NCBI GenBank assembly: GCA_024692235.1
Contig: JAILMW010000033.1
Location: 248,001-312,000 of the forward strand
Source: Saccharofermentans sp.
GTDB taxonomy: Bacteria > Bacillota > Clostridia > Saccharofermentanales > Saccharofermentanaceae
Direction of reading: 5' to 3'
DNA: 64,000 bases
The notes beneath the pieces were generated by a model that saw nothing but the letters and a program-made list of their open reading frames with translations, was not told the DNA's origin and made no database searches. How positions within the stretch are numbered: the first letter of the stretch is position 1; each line of letters opens with the position of its first letter. Shown here in pieces: positions 1 through 8,364 of this stretch. Both the position numbers and the translations under genes were made by a program.

Positions 1-1848
1 GCTAATGTTCTCGATCTTTATTCCATAGCTGATGATAATGAAGAAAATATAAAGGAATTTACTTATCTGTTCTATCTGATCTTCCTCATCACATTCCTTC
101 TTGTGATCTTTGTGACCATAAGCCTTGCCGAGAAGATAGTAAATGAGCGAATGTCTGTTATAGGTACTCTTCGAAGTCTTGGTGTGAAACCTTTCAAGAC
201 TGCCCTGATCCTGCTTGTAGAGAATGCGCTCTATGCGGTTATCGGAGCCGTATTCGGTTCGATCCTGTATTCTGTTCTGAAAACGCCGCTTCTGAAGAGC
301 ATTTTTTTCTTTGTAGACGGCGAAGATTTCTTCACTGATACAGTCAAGCATATGAAAGCTACTCCCGTGTCATTATATGTTGCTATAATAATAGGAGCGA
401 TAATTGTTGAATGTGCTTATCCGCTTTTTGAACTTATTAAGGCAGTAAAGACACCTATAAGAGACATAATCTTCAATAACAAGGATACAGAATTCAAGTA
501 CACATGGAAAAGGGTGTATATCGGAGCCGCGGCAGCTCTTATAAGTATCGTCACATTGTTTATGGTAAAGAGCTTTGCTCTTCTTGTAGTATCGTTTGTA
601 AGCGGTGTTGTCGCACTTGCCGTGATCCTTCCTTATATCATAAGGTTCATAGCATATGTGTTGGCTCATATCTTTAAGAAGTGTAAGATGCCGGTTGCTC
701 AACTGGCATCCGAGAATATCAGTCGTAACAAATCTACTATGGGTAATTCCACGCTCTGCGTCATCTCGCTTCTTTTATCCGTTATAATCGTATCTGTTGC
801 AGGACCGCTGTGGAAATGGTTATCTCCGGATAATCTCGGATATGATGTGAAAGCAAATATACTTTATGTCGACGGAGAAGATTATTCTTATCTTAAGAAT
901 GTAGAAGGGATCATTGATTACGATTATATATATTCATATCATTGCTTTGGTACGATAGCGGGTCCTTCCGGGCAATCCTATGATGACGATAATGATGATC
1001 CGATGATATCGGTCAATGCGGATACTGCGCATACGCTCTGCAATTATCTCCCTCGAGAACCTTATGGTCTTACACCGGACGAGATCGTTATATCGGAATA
1101 TCTTGCAGAGCGATACGCCATAAGCGTCGGTGAAGAGATTACCGTGACACTTCACACTGACAGCGACTTTCCGAATATATTTACTTTCAAAGTGGCGGGT
1201 ATTTATGATCCTTATGATGTCTCAGGCGATGCCGTGCCTGATGATGTAAAAGTAATTATCCTTAATCCCGATTTCTATGATCAGCATTTCAGGGGATTTC
1301 TTAATGAAATACTCTTCGTGACCGACGATCCCGATATGCTCAAAAAGGAGCTTGAAGACTGTTCGGACAGTTCACAAGTTACCTTTACGACTGAAGCTGA
1401 GGATGTAATCTCCATGAGGATGGAATCATCCGGATTTCTGACTATACTGTATTCCATTATGGCAGGCAGTCTGATACTGACATTTATCGGTATATCGGGT
1501 AATCAGGCGTTCTCCTTTGTGACAAGGAAGCGTGAGACGGCGCTTTTGTATTCGGTGGCACTCGGCAGAAAGAAGATGAAAAGACTTATATTCTTCGAAA
1601 GCCTTTTCTCCATATTAAGTTCTGCCGTCGTAGCGACAGCTTCTGCTCCGGTATTCTATTACACGCTCTCACATCTTCTGTCATCGATAACGGATGATAA
1701 TGTTAATATCCTCGAAGTCCGTTATATTGATTTCGACATTATAGCGATCTTTATAGCGGTCATAGTCTCGGTATATCTTCTTACGGTCATTGTCCCTTAC
1801 AGAGCGCTTCGTAAGATGAATATCGCGCAAGAGCTTAAATATGAGTAA
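1..1848 (+). CDS. ABC transporter permease, FtsX/MacB type (5' end outside window)
   Basis: The reading frame is open from base 1, so this is the C-terminal 615 residues of a larger permease; the start lies upstream. It shows a membrane segment at about residues 22-45, more hydrophobic segments around 70-90 and 120-240, a large polar extracytoplasmic stretch (about 275-460), then a typical FtsX core of three membrane helices at the C-terminus. The next gene is the cognate ATPase and the two after it are a LytTR regulator and a GHKL kinase. That set is typical of peptide-antibiotic sensing and export or of lipoprotein/peptide extrusion. The substrate cannot be deduced. The family assignment is firm; the exact role is inferred from neighbours. 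Confidence 0.85.
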   Translation, partial: ANVLDLYSIADDNEENIKEFTYLFYLIFLITFLLVIFVTISLAEKIVNERMSVIGTLRSLGVKPFKTALILLVENALYAVIGAVFGSILYSVLKTPLLKSIFFFVDGEDFFTDTVKHMKATPVSLYVAIIIGAIIVECAYPLFELIKAVKTPIRDIIFNNKDTEFKYTWKRVYIGAAAALISIVTLFMVKSFALLVVSFVSGVVALAVILPYIIRFIAYVLAHIFKKCKMPVAQLASENISRNKSTMGNSTLCVISLLLSVIIVSVAGPLWKWLSPDNLGYDVKANILYVDGEDYSYLKNVEGIIDYDYIYSYHCFGTIAGPSGQSYDDDNDDPMISVNADTAHTLCNYLPREPYGLTPDEIVISEYLAERYAISVGEEITVTLHTDSDFPNIFTFKVAGIYDPYDVSGDAVPDDVKVIILNPDFYDQHFRGFLNEILFVTDDPDMLKKELEDCSDSSQVTFTTEAEDVISMRMESSGFLTILYSIMAGSLILTFIGISGNQAFSFVTRKRETALLYSVALGRKKMKRLIFFESLFSILSSAVVATASAPVFYYTLSHLLSSITDDNVNILEVRYIDFDIIAIFIAVIVSVYLLTVIVPYRALRKMNIAQELKYE

Positions 1849-1870
1849 TGACGGTCAAAGGAGATCTTAT

Positions 1871-2545
1871 ATGGATACGATAATAACAGTAGATAACGTA
1901 TATAAATCATTCGGTAAAGGTGATCTTGAAGTTAAGGTCTTACAGGGAGCGGATCTTACGATAAGAAAGGGTGAATTCATCTCTCTTATGGGACCTTCGG
2001 GTTCGGGTAAGTCGACACTTCTTTATATTCTCGGCGGTCTTGACCGACAGTACACGGGAGATATCGTTATTTGCGGAAATAACATTGGAAAGCTTAAAGA
2101 AGACAAGCTCTCGGACTTAAGACTTAACAGGATCGGATTTATCTTTCAGTTCTATAATCTTGTGCAGAACTTATCTGTTGAAGATAATATCCTTCTTCCT
2201 CTTAAGGTATCGGGAAGATACAGTAAAGAGACGGAAGAAAAGCTTAATAAGATCCTGGATATAACGGAACTTTCCGATAAGAGGAAAGTGATGCCTGCCA
2301 AATTATCGGGAGGTCAGCAGCAAAGAGTAGCCATAGCAAGAGCAGTAATAGGAGATCCCGATATCGTTCTTGCAGATGAGCCTACGGGTAACCTTGATAA
2401 AGAGTCGGGAGAACATATCATGGAGCTCTTCAAAAGACTTAATGAAGAGCAGGGTATCACGATACTGCAGGTCACGCACTCAGAGAAGAACAGCCGATAC
2501 GGCAGCAGGATCGTCAGGCTGGACAACGGAAAGCTCATTGGATAA
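1871..2545 (+). CDS. ABC transporter ATP-binding protein (MacB/LolD type)
   Basis: This 224-residue ATPase powers the permease just upstream. Walker A GPSGSGKST is at about residues 41-49, the Q-loop region reads IFQFYNL, the signature is LSGGQQQR and Walker B is VLADEPTGNLD, the form usual for the MacB/LolD/FtsE group. An ATG at 1841 overlaps the end of the permease gene, but AAAGGAGA at 1857-1864 lies about seven bases before the ATG at 1871, and family alignments normally begin near that second position, so 1871 is preferred. It is probably co-transcribed with the permease and with the regulator genes that follow. Confidence 0.9.
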   Translation: MDTIITVDNVYKSFGKGDLEVKVLQGADLTIRKGEFISLMGPSGSGKSTLLYILGGLDRQYTGDIVICGNNIGKLKEDKLSDLRLNRIGFIFQFYNLVQNLSVEDNILLPLKVSGRYSKETEEKLNKILDITELSDKRKVMPAKLSGGQQQRVAIARAVIGDPDIVLADEPTGNLDKESGEHIMELFKRLNEEQGITILQVTHSEKNSRYGSRIVRLDNGKLIG

Positions 2546-2578
2546 GATGAGGTTCAGGTTGTATTCGGAGGCTTGTCC

Positions 2579-3280
2579 ATGAGGATCGCCATATGTGACG
2601 ATGAGAATACGTTCCTTAAGGAACTGGAGGAGAAGATAGTAAAGATAATCCCCAGGCTCGACTGCGATGTTGAGCCTTTTTCCTGTGCCGAGGATCTTCT
2701 TTCTTCCGATATGGCCTTTGATATCGTGTTTTTGGATATCGAAATGGACGGCATGGACGGTATGTCCTGTGCGCGTAAGATACGACAAAGCGATAAGGAT
2801 ATCCCCATAGTCTTTCTTACGAGCCATACCGAGATGGCGGTAGAAGGCTATGAAGTAAGTGCATTTCGCTTCCTTCAAAAGCCGGTAGACGATACTAAGC
2901 TTAAAAGGACATTGCAGGATCTTATCGAGCTTTTTGAGCGTAACCGCTCCGTTATCGTAAAGTACGAAGGAGAAGAAGTCGTAGTCATACCTTCGGAAGT
3001 ACTCTTTATAGAATCGGATAACAACAATGTGCGAATCAAGACTTCGTCCGGAACTTGCTGCACCAGGATGAAGATCACAGACGCCATAGATCTTCTAAAC
3101 GGTCCCTGCGATACTATAAGAAGAGTTCACAGATGTACTGCAGTCAATCTTTTGCATGTAAGCCGCATCCGTGACAGGGAAGCGGTATTAGACGACGGAA
3201 GTGTGATCGGAATAAGCAGATCCTACTTTCAAGGCTTTAAGAACGAACTCTACGAATATGTAAGGAAGACTGCAAGGTGA
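2579..3280 (+). CDS. LytTR-family response regulator (AgrA-like)
   Basis: This is a 233-residue two-component response regulator. The N-terminal receiver has the acidic pocket ICDDE (residues 5-9), the phospho-acceptor Asp53 in FLDIEMDG and the conserved Lys in FLQKP near residue 102. The C-terminal part (about 135-230) is a LytTR DNA-binding domain with the RVHRCTAVN segment typical of the family. The start is the ATG at 2579, seven bases after CGGAGG; a TTG two codons upstream is less likely. The gene overlaps the kinase gene downstream, so the two are translationally coupled. It probably controls the adjacent ABC transporter genes; the target promoter is not in the window. Confidence 0.9.
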   Translation: MRIAICDDENTFLKELEEKIVKIIPRLDCDVEPFSCAEDLLSSDMAFDIVFLDIEMDGMDGMSCARKIRQSDKDIPIVFLTSHTEMAVEGYEVSAFRFLQKPVDDTKLKRTLQDLIELFERNRSVIVKYEGEEVVVIPSEVLFIESDNNNVRIKTSSGTCCTRMKITDAIDLLNGPCDTIRRVHRCTAVNLLHVSRIRDREAVLDDGSVIGISRSYFQGFKNELYEYVRKTAR

Positions 3281-3282
3281 GT

Positions 3283-4407
3283 ATGGTTGTCTATGCTGTG
3301 ATCGCTGCTGTCTTGGCTATAGGCGCCTCGTATCTTCTGTGGCATTTTATATACGGAAGCAGAAGTATGATAGCTCTTATCTTGAGCATACTATCTTCGT
3401 TTATTATCTCTTCTGATATCTTTCTTGCAGTTCGCATCCTTGCTGATTACGGAGATAAGGATCTTCTTTTATCACTTCTTCTTCCCGTAAGTTCCTGCGG
3501 ATGTATATTCCTCTATATACCGTTTGCTATAAGAAGCAGGTCGCGTGAACCTGTAGTTCCCGAGACATTTACAGTGGCGGAATCTTTCCTTATCATCCTG
3601 ATACTTAACAGCATCTGTCTTAGTATTTTCCGGCTCTCGTCTTCCGTATATTCTTCGTTATGCTTTGCTGCTCTTACCGTATTCAGCCTGATCGTAGAAG
3701 TATTTACGCCATATGTATCTGCAGGCCGATATAAAGCAGAGATAAAAAGGATTGACGAGAAGATAAATGCTGCGCAAAATGCTCAGTACGAGGCCGTAAT
3801 GAAGAGTAACTTCGAATTAAGGCGCGTAAGGCACGACATGAAAAATCACCTTCTTGCGATAAAGAGTATGGCAGAGAAGACAGAAGATCCCGAGCTGACA
3901 TCTTATGTTGATTCTATCCTGGGAGATATAGCTTCAGCCGAAGTACCGTATCGCACGGGTAACGACATAGCAGATGCTATTATCGCGGATAAGAAGGCAA
4001 AGGCCCGTAAGAGGGGACTTGAACTGTCAGTCTCAGGAGACATGGCGGGAGTTAAGATAGAGACGACAGATGTGGTTACTATCCTTTCTAATCTTCTGGA
4101 TAATGCCATCGAAGCTTTGTGCCGTCTTTACGGTGCCGAGCTTCCTTCCGAGGATAAGACGATCACTTTGGAATTTAAGAAGAATTCCAACTTCCTTTAT
4201 ATCGTAGAGAAGAATATTAGCGAAGATAAGATAGATAAAGGCCTTATCCGTTCTTCCAAGGACTCTCCCGATCACGGATTCGGCATCTTCAACATAAGAA
4301 AGACCGTGAAGAAGTACGGAGGAGAGTTCGATATCTCCTCTGTAAGTATCGAAGGAACATCTCTTTACAGTATAGAAGTTCAGATAATACTTCCGATGAA
4401 TGTTTGA
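3283..4407 (+). CDS. GHKL sensor histidine kinase (AgrC-like)
   Basis: This 374-residue membrane kinase is the partner of the preceding LytTR regulator. About the first 150 residues form five or six membrane helices. A coiled linker leads to the dimerization/phospho-acceptor motif RHDMKNHLLAIK near residue 185. The HATPase domain has the N-box NLLDNAIEA and the glycine box GFGIFNIRKTVKKYGG. This arrangement is that of AgrC/ComD peptide-sensing kinases. A GTG at 3277 overlaps the regulator's stop; the ATG at 3283 with AAGG upstream is an equally good start, and it is used here. The signal is probably an extracellular peptide, which is inference. Confidence 0.87.
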   Translation: MVVYAVIAAVLAIGASYLLWHFIYGSRSMIALILSILSSFIISSDIFLAVRILADYGDKDLLLSLLLPVSSCGCIFLYIPFAIRSRSREPVVPETFTVAESFLIILILNSICLSIFRLSSSVYSSLCFAALTVFSLIVEVFTPYVSAGRYKAEIKRIDEKINAAQNAQYEAVMKSNFELRRVRHDMKNHLLAIKSMAEKTEDPELTSYVDSILGDIASAEVPYRTGNDIADAIIADKKAKARKRGLELSVSGDMAGVKIETTDVVTILSNLLDNAIEALCRLYGAELPSEDKTITLEFKKNSNFLYIVEKNISEDKIDKGLIRSSKDSPDHGFGIFNIRKTVKKYGGEFDISSVSIEGTSLYSIEVQIILPMNV

Positions 4408-4418
4408 AGAAAGAAGTA

Positions 4419-5408
4419 TCAGCTATCTGTTAAAGGCGTATATCCGCACTGCCTTATAAGCTCTGCACCTTCTTCCGAGAGAAGAAAGTCTACGACAGCC
4501 TGAACATTGGGATTGTCGTTATCCGCTCTGTATACGATATAGAATTGAGCTACAAGAGGGTAGGTGCCGTTTTGGATGTTTTCCGTAGTGGGGGATATTC
4601 CGTTTATATCGAGCATCCTTACATTGGGGTTAGATACCATTCCGCTTAAGTAGAAGCGGAATGAATAGCCTATGGCGGGACCGAATATCGATTCCGGTCT
4701 TCTGGGGACAATGGGAGTATCGCCCATAAAGGCATCCATCATGGTTTGAGATCCGCTTCCGGGAACTCTCGTTAAAGCATTGATTGGAAGGTTCGGTCCG
4801 CCTATTTCACTCCAGTTGGTGATGTCTCCTGCGTAGATGCTCCTTATCTGGTCAGTCGTAAGATCGGTCACGGGGTTTTGTGAATTGACGAAGAATACAA
4901 ATGCTTCATATCCTATGGGGACTATCTCCAGTTCAACTCCCTGCTCCTGCGCATACGCCATCTGGTCTGCTGAAGGGTGGGCCGTGAAGAATATATCCGC
5001 GCTTCCGTCTACTACCGCATTAAACCCTCTTATCGTATTTCTGTAGCGCATGGCGCTTCCTTCTGCGAAGTTCTCTCCGTAGAGGTTATCGTCGTCGAAC
5101 ACGCCGCCTTCGTATGTGACGCATCCTTCAGGATAGATGTTCTCTATAACGGATGCGTAGACGGGAACAAGAGCAGCAGCACCGTCTAAGACCGGAAGAT
5201 CGCCTTCTAACATAATGTCCGTATCTACGTGAGCAAGATAAGAATCCTCCTCGTACGGCAGGTACTTTGCAACATCTATCATCTTAAGCTGCGAAGTATC
5301 GCTGAAGTTATTGGCACACTTTCTTGTTACGGTGAACCATATGCCGCTGTTGACCGCAGCGAAAGTCAGAAGTATCGCAGCTACTAGGAATACACGGGAC
5401 TTTTTCAT
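4419..5408 (-). CDS. PstS-like phosphate-type substrate-binding protein
   Basis: This 329-residue protein has an N-terminal signal anchor (about residues 5-25) and a periplasmic-binding fold of the PstS class. Recognisable family features include the segment around FFVNSQNPVTDLT, INWSEIGGPN-like text reading DITNWSEIGG, and TRVPGSGSQT, the usual anion-binding loop. It would lie outside the membrane and bind phosphate or a similar oxyanion. The ATG at 5408 is chosen over the ATG at 5414 because AAAGGAGA sits seven bases before it. No pstC, pstA or pstB lies nearby; instead three small membrane-protein genes precede it on the same strand, so it may serve sensing or another uptake system rather than a standard Pst operon. 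Confidence 0.8.
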   Translation of the reverse strand: MKKSRVFLVAAILLTFAAVNSGIWFTVTRKCANNFSDTSQLKMIDVAKYLPYEEDSYLAHVDTDIMLEGDLPVLDGAAALVPVYASVIENIYPEGCVTYEGGVFDDDNLYGENFAEGSAMRYRNTIRGFNAVVDGSADIFFTAHPSADQMAYAQEQGVELEIVPIGYEAFVFFVNSQNPVTDLTTDQIRSIYAGDITNWSEIGGPNLPINALTRVPGSGSQTMMDAFMGDTPIVPRRPESIFGPAIGYSFRFYLSGMVSNPNVRMLDINGISPTTENIQNGTYPLVAQFYIVYRADNDNPNVQAVVDFLLSEEGAELIRQCGYTPLTDS

Positions 5409-5548
5409 TACCATATCTCCTTTGCGATGTAAGCGATTATGGAAGAGTTATGGTAAGCATTAAGTGCGTAGACCATGTGAGCTACGGTTAGCGCCATAAG
5501 GACGAATACCAGTACGAATAAGAATCTGTAAAATGCTTTATCAGACAT
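5408..5548 (-). CDS. Small single-span membrane protein (46 residues)
   Basis: A short reading frame of 46 residues begins with MSDKAFYRFLF and has one strongly hydrophobic helix (about residues 6-28), then a polar tail ending IAKEIW. GAAGG lies eight bases before its ATG. Its TAA stop overlaps the ATG of the PstS-like gene (TAATG), a normal sign of translational coupling. I recognise no family. Its position between two further small membrane proteins and the binding protein suggests a shared function at the membrane. It is below the usual ORF length limit, so automatic annotation could miss it. Confidence 0.6.
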   Translation of the reverse strand: MSDKAFYRFLFVLVFVLMALTVAHMVYALNAYHNSSIIAYIAKEIW

Positions 5549-5561
5549 GTGTATACCTTCT

Positions 5562-5789
5562 TTACATTGCTATCATAGTCTGTGATGCGAGTACTAACAG
5601 GAATATCCATACAGGCAGAGCCAGAAGGATGATAATACCTATGATCTTGAGCGCCTTAGAGAGCTTCGGAGTGGTCTTACCCTTATGCTTTAATACAAGA
5701 TATATTATTCCCAGGATGATCCATACAGGGACTGCAAGTATAAGCATTATGTAGATCAATAAGAATAGTTCCAGGATGAACGTTGCCAT
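5562..5789 (-). CDS. Small two-span membrane protein
   Basis: A 75-residue protein with two hydrophobic helices (about residues 5-32 and 48-70) joined by a short basic loop with KHKGKTTPKLSK. The order matches a PLDc_N-type or SHOCT-free small membrane protein only loosely, so no function is assigned. A GAAGG ribosome site lies upstream. It is the second gene of an apparent minus-strand operon that runs from 6206 to 4419 and ends with the PstS-like protein. The gaps are only 9-14 bases, which supports co-transcription. Confidence 0.6.
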   Translation of the reverse strand: MATFILELFLLIYIMLILAVPVWIILGIIYLVLKHKGKTTPKLSKALKIIGIIILLALPVWIFLLVLASQTMIAM

Positions 5790-5798
5790 ATATGCCTT

Positions 5799-6206
5799 CT
5801 ACATGCTTACTATCGGAATATGATTGAGGATCATGATGTAAAGTCCTAATGAGAAAATACCGGATACACCTAATGCGATAAGAGCGAATATGGAAAAGAT
5901 CCTTTCACTTATGCTCTTTGCCTTGAAGATCTTTATCAATGAGAAGAGGGCAAGTATGCCCATGGAAGGTCCCGATATACATGAGAAGATGATACCCGGG
6001 ATATCATTAATGCCGCCGGAATGCACCAGCGTGTAGAGGAAGGGACATGCTACAACAAAGAAGATCGTAGGTATCCAGAATGCCGAGCTTAATTCTTCGT
6101 CGGTGAGATTACGAGACTTATCCTTCCTGGTCATTATGAGGATAGCCAAAATGAACGCAAACAGGACGAGCGCAATTATCGCTATACCTATCAATTTTCT
6201 AAACAT
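5799..6206 (-). CDS. Membrane protein of unknown function, four spans
   Basis: A 135-residue membrane protein with about four helices and a polar segment containing TRKDKSRNLTDEE after the first helix. A longer frame begins at 6248, but GAAGGGTTTGAG lies at a proper distance before the ATG at 6206 and the residues before it look non-coding, so 6206 is used. It is the first gene of the minus-strand cluster that ends in the PstS-like protein. I do not recognise the family. A role in membrane assembly or regulation of the cluster is possible, but nothing in the sequence shows it. Confidence 0.6.
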   Translation of the reverse strand: MFRKLIGIAIIALVLFAFILAILIMTRKDKSRNLTDEELSSAFWIPTIFFVVACPFLYTLVHSGGINDIPGIIFSCISGPSMGILALFSLIKIFKAKSISERIFSIFALIALGVSGIFSLGLYIMILNHIPIVSM

Positions 6207-6272
6207 AAGCTCAAACCCTTCGTTGTTAAGATAATTTGAGTCTAACACTTGTAGGGGTAAAAATACACAAAT

Positions 6273-6365
6273 ATTGTATTAAGAAATGTTAAAGATGCTA
6301 AAAGGCAACATCGGGGTCTTGGACAAATATGTGTGATTATCTTAGTTATATAAGTTTTGTATAAT
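6273..6365. promoter_or_regulatory. Divergent promoter region (weak candidates)
   Basis: The 196-base gap between the minus-strand cluster and the dehydrogenase gene holds two candidate -10 boxes. ATTGTA at 6273-6278 reads TACAAT on the minus strand, with TTAGCA 17 bases upstream as a weak -35. TATAAT at 6360-6365 faces the dehydrogenase, without a good -35. No riboswitch or operator is recognised here. Confidence 0.35.
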
Positions 6366-6402
6366 CTTTATTGGACACAGTTTTATTCATAGGAGGTTCA
6401 AC

Positions 6403-7584
6403 ATGGATAATTTTACGTTCTATTCACCCACATATTTTGAATTCGGTAAGGATACGGAATCTAAGGCAGGCGAGCTTGTATCTAAGTTCGGAGGATCCAA
6501 GGTCCTTATCCACTACGGCGGCGGAAGCGTTGTAAGATCGGGACTTTTGGACAGAGTAAAGGCATCGCTAACCGCTTCAGGTATATCCTTTGTTGAGCTC
6601 GGCGGTGTTCAGCCTAATCCAAGATCAGGACTTGTATACGAAGGTATCGATCTTTGCCGCAAGGAGAATGTAGACTTTATCCTTGCAGTAGGCGGCGGTT
6701 CCACTATCGATTCCTCAAAGGCGATCGCAGCAGGAACATTATATGACGGTGACTTCTGGAATCTTTACGACGGTACTCCCATTACCGCTGCTCTTCCTGT
6801 AGGAACCGTTCTTACGATCGCAGCTGCAGGAAGTGAAGGAAGCCCCAATACGGTTATCACTAAGGAAGAGGGCATGATCAAGAGAGGATCCGGATCAGAT
6901 CTTCTCCGTCCCAAGTTCAGTATCCTTAATCCCGCACTTACTCAGACACTTCCCGCATATCAGACTGCGGCAGGTGCTACAGATATAATGGCTCATCTTT
7001 ATGAGAGATATCTTACCAACAGCAAGGAAGTAGAAGTTACGGACAGGCTTATCGAGGCGCTCCTTCTTACTATGAAAAAGGAAACTCCCCGTGTTATAGC
7101 GGACCCTGATAACTATGATGCAAGAGCAAATATCATGTGGGCCGGCATGATGGCGCATAACAACTCCGTAGGTGTCGGAAGATCTCAGGACTGGACATCC
7201 CACGGAATAGAGCACGAGCTGTCTGCCATGTACGACTGTGCTCACGGCGCGGGCCTTGCGGTTACGATGCCTGCTAACTTCAGATATGTTGTAGACCACG
7301 ACGTCATGAGATTTGCTCAGATCGCCGTTCGTGTATGGGGTTGTGAGATGAATTTTGAAGACCCCAAGGTAACAGCCCTTGAAGGTATCGATCGCCTGCA
7401 GCAGTTCCTTATCTCGATAGGTATGCCTTTTACTCTTGAGGAAGTCGGAGGTAAGGCGGAAGACATTCCCGAGCTTGTAAGGATGCTTACTCACGTTAAC
7501 GGTAATAACGGAACTATCTCCGGCTTTACTACTCTTAATGAAGAGGATTGCACAGCGATCTATAAGAGCATGCTCAGTAAATGA
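6403..7584 (+). CDS. Iron-containing alcohol dehydrogenase (butanol dehydrogenase type)
   Basis: A 393-residue group III alcohol dehydrogenase that reduces aldehydes with NAD(P)H in fermentation. The N-terminal dinucleotide-binding part carries AVGGGSTIDSSKAIA (about residues 95-110), typical of the BdhA/YqhD branch. The metal site residues lie in the C-terminal helical part: Asp in GATDIMAHLYERY and the histidines of HGIEHELSAMYDCAHG. The length is normal for the family. The start ATG is preceded by AGGAGG at good spacing. The gene stands alone and is closed by a strong terminator, so it is probably a single transcription unit. Confidence 0.92.
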   Translation: MDNFTFYSPTYFEFGKDTESKAGELVSKFGGSKVLIHYGGGSVVRSGLLDRVKASLTASGISFVELGGVQPNPRSGLVYEGIDLCRKENVDFILAVGGGSTIDSSKAIAAGTLYDGDFWNLYDGTPITAALPVGTVLTIAAAGSEGSPNTVITKEEGMIKRGSGSDLLRPKFSILNPALTQTLPAYQTAAGATDIMAHLYERYLTNSKEVEVTDRLIEALLLTMKKETPRVIADPDNYDARANIMWAGMMAHNNSVGVGRSQDWTSHGIEHELSAMYDCAHGAGLAVTMPANFRYVVDHDVMRFAQIAVRVWGCEMNFEDPKVTALEGIDRLQQFLISIGMPFTLEEVGGKAEDIPELVRMLTHVNGNNGTISGFTTLNEEDCTAIYKSMLSK

Positions 7585-7604
7585 TAGACAGGTGATCGAC
7601 TTTT

Positions 7605-7636
7605 AAGACCGCGTCTTCGGGCGCGGTCTTTGTGTT
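7605..7636 (+). terminator. Intrinsic terminator after the dehydrogenase
   Basis: A nine-base stem AAGACCGCG (7605-7613) pairs with CGCGGTCTT (7622-7630) around an eight-base loop, followed by TGTGTTTG. It lies 20 bases past the stop codon. Confidence 0.8.
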
Positions 7637-7714
7637 TGTGGGGTAGTATTGTGAGATTCCTCGTATTAATGGAAGAGGCTGTAGTTGATATAATTTATTT
7701 AGGAGGTACGAAGC

Positions 7715-7882
7715 ATGCTTGAGTGGATAAGCGCCAACTTAGGTAATATCGCAGCCGTTGCCGTAATATTGTTCATTGTGGCACTGGCTATAAGGAGCAT
7801 GCTTCGTAAGAAGACATCCTGCAGCTGCGGGTGCGGTGCATGCCCCGTGGCGGATACATGCCACAAAGAAGAAAAGAGATAG
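7715..7882 (+). CDS. FeoB-associated Cys-rich membrane protein
   Basis: A 55-residue protein with one N-terminal membrane helix (about residues 10-30) and a cytoplasmic cysteine cluster reading CSCGCGACPVADTC. This is the form of the FeoB-associated Cys-rich proteins often found next to ferrous iron transport genes. A perfect AGGAGG at 7701-7706 precedes the ATG, and TATAAT at 7689-7694 could be its -10 box. No feoA or feoB lies in the window, so it is an orphan copy here. It probably sits at the membrane and binds iron or zinc through the cysteines; this is inferred from the family. Confidence 0.75.
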   Translation: MLEWISANLGNIAAVAVILFIVALAIRSMLRKKTSCSCGCGACPVADTCHKEEKR

Positions 7883-7911
7883 TGGTATACTATTTCGGTC
7901 TGGAGGGATAG

Positions 7912-8310
7912 ATGGAAAAGAGAATATTTGACATATTAAGGGATAACCTTAAGAATAGTTACAGTCCTTATTCGGACTATCCGGTAAGTGCAGTCGTAGT
8001 GACTAAAGATGACGAGATCTTTACGGGAGTCAATATCGAGAATGCATCCTATGGTGCTACCGTATGCGCAGAGAGGACAGCCATATTCAAGGCTGTATCT
8101 GCAGGCAAGCGCAAGGGTGATCTTACGGCTCTGTATGTCATGGTAGGTTCCGGCAAGGTCGGAATGCCTTGTTTTATGTGCAGGCAGGTCATATCGGAAT
8201 TCTTCGATAAGGAGGCTCATGTAGTGTGCTTTTCGACGGAAGGGCAAAGGGAAGAATACAAGGTAGGAGAGCTTTGTCCCTACCCGTTTACCGGTGAAGA
8301 TCTTTTTTGA
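7912..8310 (+). CDS. cdd: Cytidine deaminase
   Basis: A 132-residue homotetrameric-type cytidine deaminase of pyrimidine salvage, converting cytidine or deoxycytidine to uridine forms. The zinc site is complete: CAERTA (Cys ligand and catalytic Glu, about residues 52-57) and PCFMCRQV (two Cys ligands, near residues 87-94). The substrate-binding segment GVNIENASYG is also present. GGAGGG precedes the ATG. The length is normal. It is cytoplasmic. The gene is followed by a small terminator-like hairpin and an ECF-type promoter. Confidence 0.93.
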   Translation: MEKRIFDILRDNLKNSYSPYSDYPVSAVVVTKDDEIFTGVNIENASYGATVCAERTAIFKAVSAGKRKGDLTALYVMVGSGKVGMPCFMCRQVISEFFDKEAHVVCFSTEGQREEYKVGELCPYPFTGEDLF

Positions 8311-8318
8311 GATCTTTT
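8297..8318 (+). terminator. Short terminator-like hairpin at the end of cdd
   Basis: AAGATCT (8297-8303) pairs with AGATCTT (8310-8316) and is followed by TT. It overlaps the stop codon of cdd. The stem is short, so it may be leaky. Confidence 0.45.
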
Positions 8319-8346
8319 GCAACCTGTAGCGAGCATTATACGTCTA
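8319..8346 (+). promoter_or_regulatory. ECF-sigma-type promoter upstream of the ECF sigma gene
   Basis: GCAACC at 8319-8324 and CGTCTA at 8341-8346 are separated by exactly 16 bases. An AAC-rich -35 with a CGTC -10 is the usual form of promoters read by ECF sigma factors, and such factors commonly activate their own gene. This supports autoregulation of the sigma gene at 8365. Confidence 0.55.
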
Positions 8347-8364
8347 TAGTGTTGAAAGGAGCAG

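Noticed and set aside
6895..7494. 199-residue reading frame on the minus strand inside the dehydrogenase gene
   Set aside because: It lies opposite a gene with complete family motifs, has no ribosome site and no recognisable domain; a mirror of codon bias.
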